From Streptomyces guryensis (GTDB lineage Bacteria > Actinomycetota > Actinomycetes > Streptomycetales > Streptomycetaceae): DNA of 64,000 nt. Within the stretch, counting starts at the first letter, position 1; every line of letters starts with the position of its first letter. Positions 40,300 to 48,071 of the stretch are shown piece by piece. Location of the stretch: NCBI RefSeq assembly GCF_021261325.1, contig NZ_JAJSBI010000033.1:1-64000 (forward strand), written 5' to 3'. The notes beneath the pieces are model-generated. The model worked only from the letters and a program-made list of their open reading frames with translations. It made no database searches and was not told the DNA's origin. Position numbers and translations under genes: made by a program.

Positions 40300-40519
40300 C
40301 CGAAAACGACGAGAAGGGCGCCCTCTGCACCGTCGCCCTCGAGGTCTGGACCGACGACCCCAAGGTCACCTCGACCGGGGTCCTGACCGGCGCGATGCCC
40401 GCCCAGCCGCTCACCGCTGATGCGACCGGCCCCAGGTGGTCCACCTGATCGTCACCGACGGCGGCGACCCCCTCGACTCGGACCACGCTGACTGGGCGTA
40501 CGCACAGTCGACCCGCTGA
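40300..40519 (+). pseudogene. Frameshifted remnant of an NPCBM carbohydrate-binding module
   Basis: The plus strand reads KGALCTVALEVWTDDPKVTS and STGVLTGAMPAQPLTADATG. After a one-base shift near 40431 it reads QVVHLIVTDGGDPLDSDHAD and WAYAQSTR, ending at TGA 40517-40519. This is the C-terminal half of an NPCBM domain (VTDGGxGxDYDHADWA is its hallmark). No glycoside hydrolase is attached. The remnant fills part of the gap between the epimerase and ROK genes. Confidence 0.55.
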
Positions 40520-40573
40520 GCCCGATGCGGTGGGCCCAGCAGCACGCGTGAACGTTCCTGCTGCGGACGCCCC

Positions 40574-41521
40574 TCAGACCGCGGCCGCGTCCGCCCGCTT
40601 GGCGAGCGCGGCCGCGGCCGCCCCGACCAGACCGGCGTCCGTGCCCATCTGGGCCGGCGTGATCTCCAGGCGCTGCACGAAGGACAGGGTCGCGTAGTCA
40701 CTGAGGGCCTTGCGCAGGGGCGTGAACAGCACGTCGCCCGCCTTCCCCACGCCCCCGCCGATCACCGCGATGTCGATCTCGACGAGTGTGGCGGTGGCCG
40801 CGATGCCGGCGGCCAGCGCCTGGGCGGCCCTCTCGAAGGAAGCGAGGGCCACCGGATCTCCGGCGCGGGCGGCGGCGGCCACCGCGGCCGCGGAGGTGTC
40901 ACCGTCGGGGTCGGGCCGCCAGCCGTTCTCGATCGCCCGGCGGGCGATGTTGGGGCCGCTCGCGATGCGCTCCACACAGCCGCGCGAGCCGCACGGACAG
41001 GGGTCGCCGTCGAGGTCGACGCTGATGTGGCCGATGTGGCCCGCGTTGCCGGTGGGGCCGGGGTGCAGCTGCCCGTTGAGGACCAGGCCGCCGCCGACAC
41101 CCGTGGAGACCACCATGCACAGCGCGTTGTCATGGCCGCGGGCGGCGCCCTGCCAGTGCTCGGCCGCGGTGATCGCCACGCCGTCGCCGATCAGCTCGAC
41201 CGGCAGGCCGCCGACCGCGTCCTGGACCCGCCGCACGAGGGGGTAGTCGCGCCAGCCCGGCACGTTCACCGGGCTCACCGTGCCCGCGGAGGCGTCCACC
41301 GGGCCGGCGCTGCCGATACCGAGGGCCGTGGCGCGGTCCCACAAGGGTGCGGCGGTCAGCTCGCCGAGGACCTCGCGCACGGCGCCCATCACGGTCTCGC
41401 CGTCCTGCTGCGCGGGCGTCGCACGCTGAGCGCGCACCACGATCTGGCCGTGGCCGTCCACCAGCGCCCCGGCGATCTTGGTGCCGCCGATGTCGAGCGC
41501 TGCCACGAGGTCGGTGTGCAT
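40574..41521 (-). CDS. ROK-family sugar kinase (glucokinase-like)
   Basis: The 315-aa protein begins MHTDLVAALDIGGTKIAGAL, the ROK ATP-binding motif, followed by the substrate motif NAGHIGHISVDLDGDPCPCGSRGCVE that contains the CxCGxxGCxE zinc site. Members phosphorylate glucose, N-acetylsugars or fructose. ATG 41521 lies directly at the conserved start; an upstream start at 41662 would cover the intergenic operator and is unlikely. It is divergent from the LacI gene and shares a perfect operator, so the kinase is probably induced by a sugar sensed by that LacI. Confidence 0.92.
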   Translation of the reverse strand: MHTDLVAALDIGGTKIAGALVDGHGQIVVRAQRATPAQQDGETVMGAVREVLGELTAAPLWDRATALGIGSAGPVDASAGTVSPVNVPGWRDYPLVRRVQDAVGGLPVELIGDGVAITAAEHWQGAARGHDNALCMVVSTGVGGGLVLNGQLHPGPTGNAGHIGHISVDLDGDPCPCGSRGCVERIASGPNIARRAIENGWRPDPDGDTSAAAVAAAARAGDPVALASFERAAQALAAGIAATATLVEIDIAVIGGGVGKAGDVLFTPLRKALSDYATLSFVQRLEITPAQMGTDAGLVGAAAAALAKRADAAAV

Positions 41522-41657
41522 CAGTGTCGGATCTCCCGAAAACCATCGGATCCCCGTCGGCCAGGGGAATTTCCCCCTTGAACCACGGAGATGAGCGGGC
41601 CGGTCTGACGGTGGGGGCGCAGGCCGGAGATTGCGGTGGACAGTCTCTCGTGCATAT

Positions 41658-41669
41658 GACAACGTTGTC
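41658..41669. promoter_or_regulatory. Perfect LacI-type operator between the ROK and LacI genes
   Basis: GACAACGTTGTC is a perfect 12-bp palindrome with the central CG typical of LacI-family operators. It lies 136 nt upstream of the ROK start and 98 nt upstream of the LacI start. A near copy is present at 6911-6922 before the galactanase gene. Confidence 0.7.
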
Positions 41670-41767
41670 CAGGCTCTATGCTCGACGCCACATCCTCATA
41701 CAAACTCATGGTCTGACGCATCCCCGTGGACGAGACCCGTGGACGAGACAGGACAGGACAGCGCATC

Positions 41768-42817
41768 GTGCCCGAGACCGCTCGCCGAACAGCCCCCCTC
41801 TCCGGAACGCGTTACGGCAACCGTCCCACCATGAAGGACGTGGCGGCGCGCGCCGGAGTCGGCCTGAAGACCGTCTCGCGCGTGGTCAACGGCGAGCCCG
41901 GCGTCACCCCGGAGACCGAGCGCCGCGTCCAGGAGGCCATCGACGCGCTCGGCTTCCGCCGCAACGACAGCGCCCGTGTGCTGCGCAAGGGCCGCACCGC
42001 CAGCATCGGCCTGGTCCTGGAGGACCTCGCCGACCCGTTCTACGGCCCTCTCAGCCGCGCGGTCGAGGAGGTGGCCCGGGCACACGGCGCCCTGCTGATC
42101 AACGGCTCCAGCGCGGAGGACCCGGACCGCGAGCAGGAGCTGGCGCTGGCCCTGTGCGCGCGGCGGGTGGACGGACTGCTGATCATTCCGGCCGGTGACG
42201 ACCACCGCTATCTGGAGCCCGAGATCAGGGCGGGCGTCGCCACGGTGTTCGTCGACCGGCCCGCCGGGAAGATCGACGCCGATGTCGTCCTGTCCGACAG
42301 CTACGGCGGCGCTCGCGACGGCGTCGCCCACCTCATCGCCCACGGTCACCGCCGGATCGGCTTCATCGGCGACATGCCCCGCATCCACACGGCCGCCGAG
42401 CGGCTGCGCGGCTACCGGACCGCCATGGAGGACGCGGGCATCCCGGTGGAGGACTCCTGGATGTCCCTGGGCGTCACGGACCCGCACCGGGTGCGGCGGG
42501 CCGCCGAGGAGATGCTCTCCGGACCCGCCCCGGTCACCGCGGTCTTCGCGGGCAACAACCGCGTGACGGTCACCGTGGTCCGTGTCCTCGCCGAGCAGGC
42601 CCGCCGGGTCGCACTGGTCGGCTTCGACGACTTCGAACTCGCCGACCTGCTGCAGCCGGGCGTCACCGTCGTCGCCCAGGACGCGGCGGCCCTCGGCCGC
42701 ACCGCCGCCGACCGCCTCTTCCGCCAGTTGGACGGCACCCTCCTCACCCCGGAGCGCATCGAGCTGCCGACCCGGCTGATCACCCGTGGCTCGGGCGAGC
42801 TGCCGCCGACGGACTGA
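41768..42817 (+). CDS. LacI-family transcriptional repressor
   Basis: The protein of about 349 aa has the N-terminal HTH and hinge (PTMKDVAARAGVGLKTVSRVVNGEPGVTPETERRVQ) and a periplasmic-binding-type effector domain (IGLVLEDLADPFYGPLSRAV, VGFDDFELADLLQPGVTVVAQD). The start is uncertain: GTG 41768 is used here, GTG 41726 is further out. It is autoregulated through the palindrome upstream and probably controls the ROK kinase, and by motif match the galactanase at 6988. The inducer is not known. Confidence 0.93.
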   Translation: MPETARRTAPLSGTRYGNRPTMKDVAARAGVGLKTVSRVVNGEPGVTPETERRVQEAIDALGFRRNDSARVLRKGRTASIGLVLEDLADPFYGPLSRAVEEVARAHGALLINGSSAEDPDREQELALALCARRVDGLLIIPAGDDHRYLEPEIRAGVATVFVDRPAGKIDADVVLSDSYGGARDGVAHLIAHGHRRIGFIGDMPRIHTAAERLRGYRTAMEDAGIPVEDSWMSLGVTDPHRVRRAAEEMLSGPAPVTAVFAGNNRVTVTVVRVLAEQARRVALVGFDDFELADLLQPGVTVVAQDAAALGRTAADRLFRQLDGTLLTPERIELPTRLITRGSGELPPTD

Positions 42818-42824
42818 GTCGCCC

Positions 42825-43580
42825 GTGGACGGCCAAGCGGACCACAGCCTCGAAGCGCTCGGCCTCGACCTGGCCCCGCGTGACCACCCGCTGCTCTACC
42901 CGGGAGCCCGGCCCGCCCGGTCCGGACTCCTGGACGGCGACCGGTTCCTGCCCCTCGACCGCCTGGTCCACGAGGACCGCGTCCCCGTCCTTGCGGTCGG
43001 CTCCAACGCCTGCCCGGGCCAACTGCGCCACAAGATGGTCGAGTCCGGGATCACCTCGCCCATCCCGATGGTGCGCGCCCGGGTCACGGGGATCGGCGTG
43101 GGTGTGTCCGCGCACGTCAGCCGCCTGGGCTATGTGTCGGCGTCACCGGTCGACGCGCCCGGCACCGTACGGGAGTTGTTCGTGACCTGGCTGGACGCCG
43201 CCCAGCTCGCGGTGATCGACACGAGCGAGGGCGTCCCGCTGCGGTACGGCAACTTCCGGCGCGCCTGGCTGCAAGTGCCGCAGGTGCGGATCGAGTTGGG
43301 GGACGGTACCCGGCTGCCCGGTGCGTACACCTACGTCAATCGCCGCGGGGTCCTGCGCAACGGTTCGGGTGCGCCACGCGGGCAGGTCGGTCAGCGGGCG
43401 GTGCTCACCGAGCTCCTAGTCGGATCTGCCCGGTTGAGGGAGCTGTTCGGTGCCACACCCGAGGAGTTCTGCGCGCGGGCGCGTGCCGACGCGGGGCTGT
43501 GCGAGCAAGGTACCCGGGTGTTCGCCGAGGAGAAGCTCGTGACGGTGTCGGGGCTGGAACGGTTCGTGGCGGACGGGTGA
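42825..43580 (+). CDS. Conserved protein of unknown function with VGSN motif
   Basis: The 251-aa protein has RVPVLAVGSNACPGQLRHKM near residues 50-69 and TYVNRRG further on. The VGSN stretch resembles the substrate loop of gamma-glutamylcyclotransferase-like folds, but the catalytic Glu is not evident. No membrane or signal segment is present. GTG 42825 is 8 nt after the LacI stop, so the two are cotranscribed. Function unassigned. Confidence 0.6.
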   Translation: MDGQADHSLEALGLDLAPRDHPLLYPGARPARSGLLDGDRFLPLDRLVHEDRVPVLAVGSNACPGQLRHKMVESGITSPIPMVRARVTGIGVGVSAHVSRLGYVSASPVDAPGTVRELFVTWLDAAQLAVIDTSEGVPLRYGNFRRAWLQVPQVRIELGDGTRLPGAYTYVNRRGVLRNGSGAPRGQVGQRAVLTELLVGSARLRELFGATPEEFCARARADAGLCEQGTRVFAEEKLVTVSGLERFVADG

Positions 43581-43626
43581 GCGTGGTGGCCGCGAGGCCG
43601 CGAGGCCGCGACGAGCATGGCCGACG

Positions 43627-45471
43627 TCAGCAGACCGGGAGTCCGGGGATCGGCTGGTCGTTGGCGCCGCCCTTGATGTAGACGTCGCTGATGTAGACGC
43701 CCGTGTTGCCGCTGTCGTCGTCCGTCTTCGCCCACCAGACGTTGGTCCACTGGCCGTCCGTCTCGCGGCGGCCCAGGTTCTGCTGGCAGTAGAAGTAGTT
43801 GGTGCCCGCGCCGAGCACGCCGACCTCGGTGCCGGAGGCGGTGTAGGACTTGGCGCTGCGCCAGACCGTGCAGTTGTACTTGCCGCCGCCTGTGGAGGTG
43901 CAGGCCGGTGCCGCGGTGGCCCCTCCCCCTCCGCCCGTCGTACCGCCGCCACCCCCGGTGGTACCGCCCGAGGAAGTGCCGCCCGTGGTACCGCCCCCGG
44001 TGGTGCCGCCGCCCGGAGGCTTCGCCGTGGACGAGGACGAGGCCCGGCTCGTGGGCGTGGCTCCGCCCTTCCGGCCGGCGGCCTCCGTCGGCGTCGGGGT
44101 CTTCTTGTCGCCCTGCTCCGTCGGCTTGGGGCCGTCCGAGTGACCGGAGTCGGTGCGGTCGGAGACGGACGCGGACGCCTGGACGTCCGTCTGGGACGAG
44201 GAGGGACGCGTGTTCGCTTCCGTGTTCCACGCGTTCAGCAGGGCGACGGTGCCCCCAGCCGCCGCCAGGACGACGGTGACGGCCACGGCGGCGAGCAGGG
44301 CGCGCCCCTTGTGGCGCGGGGAGGCCGAGGGAGACATGGGCCCGGTGGGGGCCGTCACGAAGTTGGGTGCCGGGTCTTGCGGCGCGGGCGGGCGGAAGTC
44401 CGGCGTGCCGTGTGCGGAGTATGGCGCAGGGCCGAAGCCCGGCCCGCGCTGCTCGGTGGGAGCGGACTCCTGTGCCGACGGCGCCGTCCCCTGCACTGCC
44501 CCCGGCATGAGGAACCCCGGAGGCAGTGCTGGAACGCCGGGCTCCGTCTCCGCCCTCGGCGCCGTGTCACCGCGCAGGGTCGTCGTCGGCGTGTCCGTGC
44601 CGCCCGAGTCCGCCACCGCCTGCAGCAGAGCGCGCCCCTGCCCGGCCTCGGGGCGGGTCTCGGGCCGCTTGTCCAGCAGCTGCTGGAGTACGGGCGTCAG
44701 CGGGCCCGCTCGCTCCGGCTCCGGGAGCGGTTCGGTGACGATCGCGGTGAGCGTGGAGTACGTCGATGTGCGGCGGAAGGGTGAGGAGCCCTCGACGGCC
44801 GCGTACAGCGTGGCTCCCAGGGCCCAGACGTCGGAGGCCGGGCTCGCGTCGGCGCCCTGGGCCCGCTCGGGCGCCAGGTAGTCCAGGGAGCCGACGAGCG
44901 CACCGCTGCGGGTCAGATGGGTGGCAGCGCCGTCGCCCGGGTCCTCCATGGCCGCGATGCCGAAATCGGTCAGGACGACGCGGCCGGACCCCTCGAGCAG
45001 GATGTTGCCCGGCTTCACGTCACGGTGCAGGACGCCGGCCCGGTGCGCGGCCGCCAGGGCGTCCATCACCTTGGCGCCGATGCCGGCGGCCTCGACCGGG
45101 TCGAGGGAGCCGCGCTCGCGCAACACCTGCTCCAGAGACGGCCCGTCGACCAGCTCCATGACGATCAGCGGACGGCCGTCGACCTCGGTCACGTCGTGGA
45201 CGGCGACGACTCCGGGGTGACGCACCCGGGCCGCAGCGCGGGCCTCGCGCTGCATCCGCAGCCGCAGGTCGGCGAGTTCGGGCCCGTCGGCGTCGCTGTA
45301 GGTGCGCAGTTCCTTGACGGCGACCTCACGGCCCAGCACCTCGTCGACGGCTCTCCAGACGACACCCATGCCGCCGCGCCCGAGTTGGGCCACGACGCGG
45401 TAGCGCCCCGCCAGCACCCGGCCGGTCCCGTCGCCCTGGTTGTTCTCGCCTGAGGTCTCCCCCGAAGACAC
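43627..45471 (-). CDS. Transmembrane serine/threonine protein kinase with extracellular Cys-rich tail
   Basis: This 614-aa Hanks-type kinase has its catalytic domain at about 20-285 (GRGGMGVVWR, Lys53, HRDVKPGN with Asp151, DFG at 169-171, SDVWALGATLYA). A disordered Pro-rich juxtamembrane region and one membrane segment (about 395-415) follow. The extracellular part has a Thr/Gly-rich linker of about 100 residues and a compact C-terminal domain of about 90 residues with four Cys. It has no PASTA repeats. The tail probably binds an external ligand or cell-wall component. Activation-loop substrates are not visible. The gene is monocistronic. Confidence 0.93.
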   Translation of the reverse strand: MSSGETSGENNQGDGTGRVLAGRYRVVAQLGRGGMGVVWRAVDEVLGREVAVKELRTYSDADGPELADLRLRMQREARAAARVRHPGVVAVHDVTEVDGRPLIVMELVDGPSLEQVLRERGSLDPVEAAGIGAKVMDALAAAHRAGVLHRDVKPGNILLEGSGRVVLTDFGIAAMEDPGDGAATHLTRSGALVGSLDYLAPERAQGADASPASDVWALGATLYAAVEGSSPFRRTSTYSTLTAIVTEPLPEPERAGPLTPVLQQLLDKRPETRPEAGQGRALLQAVADSGGTDTPTTTLRGDTAPRAETEPGVPALPPGFLMPGAVQGTAPSAQESAPTEQRGPGFGPAPYSAHGTPDFRPPAPQDPAPNFVTAPTGPMSPSASPRHKGRALLAAVAVTVVLAAAGGTVALLNAWNTEANTRPSSSQTDVQASASVSDRTDSGHSDGPKPTEQGDKKTPTPTEAAGRKGGATPTSRASSSSTAKPPGGGTTGGGTTGGTSSGGTTGGGGGTTGGGGGATAAPACTSTGGGKYNCTVWRSAKSYTASGTEVGVLGAGTNYFYCQQNLGRRETDGQWTNVWWAKTDDDSGNTGVYISDVYIKGGANDQPIPGLPVC

Positions 45472-45567
45472 GGCCCGCCCCGTTCCTGTGACACATCAAT
45501 GCGTGCGGTACAGACTACGGGGCGGGGGTGACAACGCCAGCCGGTGGTGACTGCCGTGACGGGGCCG

Positions 45568-46872
45568 CTATTTGGCGGACGCGGTCAGGTCGCCGCGCCG
45601 GGGCGCCGCGAAGCCCTCCAGATCGGCCCGGGTCAGACCGGTCACCCGGGCGACCTCGGCGATGTCCAGCGCGCCGCAGTCCAGGCCGCGCAGCAGATAG
45701 CCGCTGAGGGCCTTGGCGGTGGCGGGCTCGTCCATGACGTCGCCGCCGGCCCGGTTGGCGTACCGGGCGAGCCGGGCGGCGGCCTGCTCGAAACCTTCAC
45801 GGTAGAAGGCGAAGACGGCCGCGTACCGGGTGGGGATGTGGCCCGGGTGCATGTCCCAGCCCTGGTAGTAGGCGCGGGCGAGGGCGCGGCGGGTGAGGCC
45901 GTAGTGCAGGCGCCAGGCGTCGTGGACCTTGGCCGTCGGTCCCACGGGCAGCACGTTGGTCGAGCCGTCCGACACCCGTACGCCCGTCCCGGCTGCCGCG
46001 ACCTGCATGATCGCCTTGGCGTGGTCGGCGGCCGGGTGGTCGCTGGCCTGGTGGGCGGCGGAGACGCCGAGGCAGGCGCTGTAGTCGAAGGTGCCGTAAT
46101 GCAGGCCGGTGGCGCGGCCCTCGGCGGCCTGGATCATGCGGGCGACGGTGGCAGTGCCGTCGGTGGCGAGGATGGACTGGCTGGTCTCGATCTGGATCTC
46201 GAAGCCGATCCGGCCGGGCTCGAGCCCGCGCGCCTTCTCGAAGGCCTCCAGCAGCCGCACCATGGCGGTGACCTGCTCGGCGTACGTCACCTTGGGCAGC
46301 GTCAGCACCAGTCCGTCGGGCAGCCCGCCGGCCTCCATCAGGCCGCTGAGGAAGATGTCGAGGGTGCGGATTCCCCGGTCGCGTACCGGTGCCTCCATGC
46401 ATTTCATCCGGATGCCCATGTACGGGGCCGCCGTCCCCTTCTCGTACGCCTCCGCGATCAGCCGGGCCGCGCGGGCCGCCGCCTCGTCCTCCTCGGCGTC
46501 CGGGCGGGGGCCGTAGCCGTCCTCGAAGTCGACGCGCAGGTCCTCGATGGGCTCGCGCTCCAGCTTGGCGCGCACGCGCGCGTGGACGGGCCCGGCGAGT
46601 TCGTCGGACAGACCGAGGACGGCGGCGAAGGAAGCGGCGTCCGGGGCGTGTTCGTCGAGGGCCGCGAGGGCCCGGTCGCCCCAGGAGCGGATGGTGTCGG
46701 CGGCGAAGACGTCACCGGGGACGTAGACGGTGTGCACGGGCTGACGGGTGCCGGGGTCCCCCGGGTAGCGGCGCTCCAGTTCGGCGTCGACCGGGGCGAG
46801 GGAGGCGCTGATCTCCTCGCTGATCGCGCCTGCGAGGCTCGTCGCCACCTTCTCCTGCTGGCCCTGACCCAT
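45568..46872 (-). CDS. DUF6986-type HpcH/HpaI-like aldolase
   Basis: This 434-aa protein resembles citrate-lyase-beta/HpcH-fold aldolases. RVDFEDGYGPRPDAEEDEAA carries the metal-binding Asp/Glu, IGFEIQIETSQSILA the conserved Glu, and ATGLHYGTFDYSACLG and GWDMHPGHIPTRYAAVFAFY further core motifs. It likely cleaves or forms a C-C bond to pyruvate or glyoxylate. ATG 46872 follows AGGAGGG by 7 nt; the frame to 46971 lacks support. A TTCC-N7-GGAA palindrome sits upstream, suggesting IclR-type control. The substrate is unknown. Confidence 0.85.
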   Translation of the reverse strand: MGQGQQEKVATSLAGAISEEISASLAPVDAELERRYPGDPGTRQPVHTVYVPGDVFAADTIRSWGDRALAALDEHAPDAASFAAVLGLSDELAGPVHARVRAKLEREPIEDLRVDFEDGYGPRPDAEEDEAAARAARLIAEAYEKGTAAPYMGIRMKCMEAPVRDRGIRTLDIFLSGLMEAGGLPDGLVLTLPKVTYAEQVTAMVRLLEAFEKARGLEPGRIGFEIQIETSQSILATDGTATVARMIQAAEGRATGLHYGTFDYSACLGVSAAHQASDHPAADHAKAIMQVAAAGTGVRVSDGSTNVLPVGPTAKVHDAWRLHYGLTRRALARAYYQGWDMHPGHIPTRYAAVFAFYREGFEQAAARLARYANRAGGDVMDEPATAKALSGYLLRGLDCGALDIAEVARVTGLTRADLEGFAAPRRGDLTASAK

Positions 46873-46888
46873 CCCATACCCTCCTGTT

Positions 46889-46903
46889 TTCCACTGTGCG
46901 GAA
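46889..46903. promoter_or_regulatory. TTCC-N7-GGAA palindrome upstream of the aldolase gene
   Basis: TTCCACTGTGCGGAA has inverted arms TTCCAC/GCGGAA, the style of IclR-family operators. It lies 17 nt before the aldolase start, over the ribosome site/leader. Overlapping it, GCGGAATCAACAATCCG adds CGGA/TCCG arms. No IclR gene is in the window. Confidence 0.45.
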
Positions 46904-47082
46904 TCAACAATCCGTAGAATGAAGTTATCTGGGCGCCTTCCACCGGTCAACACCATGTCCACGGAGAGCAACGCCGTGATCTCGGCATGTTCACGCTCGT
47001 CTCACACCCGGGTATGACACTTCCCTATCCACGACTCGCCCCACGCACGACTCGTCCGGCTGTCGCCACCGAAGGAGCCTCC

Positions 47083-48012
47083 GTGCCGAACCAGCGCCGA
47101 GTCACCCGCCGTCTGGGCCTCAAAGCGACCCTGGCCGCGGCGGTCACCGTGCCGCTCTCCAGCGCAGCGATCTCCGCCTCGTCGGCGTCCGTCCCGCCCG
47201 CACCGTCGGGTCCGACGCGTGCGCGCCGGGCGCCCCGTCTGGAGGTCATGACCTTCAACCTGCGTTTCGCGAGCACGAAGGAGCCCAACAGCTGGAGCGA
47301 CCGCAGACCGGTGATGCGCGAACTGCTGCATCGTGCGCACCCCCACATCATCGGCACGCAGGAGGGCCTCTACCAGCAGCTCCGCGACATCGACTCCGAT
47401 CTCGGGCCGTCCTACGACTGGATCGGCACCGGCCGCGAGGGCGGCAGCCGCGACGAGTCCACGGCGGTCTTCTACGACACCCGGCGCCTGGCCCCCGTGG
47501 AGCACTACACCTTCTGGCTCTCCGACACCCCGGAAGTCATCCGCTCGAACACCTGGGGCGCCGCCTTCCCCCGCATCGTCACCTGGGTCCGCTTCCGCGA
47601 TCTCGCTGACGACGGACGGGAGTTCTACGTCCTCAACACCCATTTCGACCATGCGAGCCAGTACGCGCGCGAGCGCAGCGCCACGCTGTTGGTCCAGCGG
47701 ATCGGGCAGCTCGACCGCTCGCTCCCGGTCGTGGTGACCGGCGACTTCAACGCCGCCGCGCACTGGAACCCGGTCTACGACACGCTGGTGGGTTCAGGGC
47801 TCGTCGACGCCTGGGACGCGGCGGCGCACCGCAGTGCCCCGTACGGGACCTTCCACGGCTACAAGGGGCTCAGGCCGAACGGCGACCGCATCGACTGGAT
47901 CCTCACCACGCCGCGGGTGACGACGCACCGGGCATCGGTCGACACCTTCTGCGCCGGCGGCCGGTTCCCGAGCGACCATCTGCCCGTGCGGGCCTCGCTC
48001 AGTCTGGAATGA
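47083..48012 (+). CDS. Tat-exported endonuclease/exonuclease/phosphatase-family protein
   Basis: The 309-aa protein starts at GTG 47083 after AAGGAG (5 nt spacing); the earlier frame from 46987 lacks a site. The signal has a twin-arginine motif TRRLGLK followed by a hydrophobic stretch, so Tat export is likely. The catalytic domain has motifs MTFNLRFAS, GTQEG, NTHFDH, VVTGDFNAA, RIDWIL and SDHLPV, the complete DNase I-like phosphoesterase set. It would hydrolyse phosphodiesters or phosphomonoesters of sugars, inositol or nucleic acid outside the cell. A strong terminator follows. Confidence 0.92.
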   Translation: MPNQRRVTRRLGLKATLAAAVTVPLSSAAISASSASVPPAPSGPTRARRAPRLEVMTFNLRFASTKEPNSWSDRRPVMRELLHRAHPHIIGTQEGLYQQLRDIDSDLGPSYDWIGTGREGGSRDESTAVFYDTRRLAPVEHYTFWLSDTPEVIRSNTWGAAFPRIVTWVRFRDLADDGREFYVLNTHFDHASQYARERSATLLVQRIGQLDRSLPVVVTGDFNAAAHWNPVYDTLVGSGLVDAWDAAAHRSAPYGTFHGYKGLRPNGDRIDWILTTPRVTTHRASVDTFCAGGRFPSDHLPVRASLSLE

Positions 48013-48015
48013 GCC

Positions 48016-48053
48016 GAGGCCCCCGCGACTGTTCGTGCAGTCGCGGGGGCCTC
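48016..48053. terminator. Bidirectional hairpin between the phosphoesterase and etfA genes
   Basis: GAGGCCCCCGCGACTG (48016-48031) pairs perfectly over 16 bp with CAGTCGCGGGGGCCTC (48038-48053), loop TTCGTG. It can stop transcription from the convergent genes on both sides. Confidence 0.9.
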
Positions 48054-48071
48054 GACCGGCCTTTCGGGTGA

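Noticed and set aside
40230..40448. A 72-codon independent gene upstream of the ROK locus
   Set aside because: Its second half reads as an NPCBM module that continues in another frame, so it is better explained as a pseudogene fragment.
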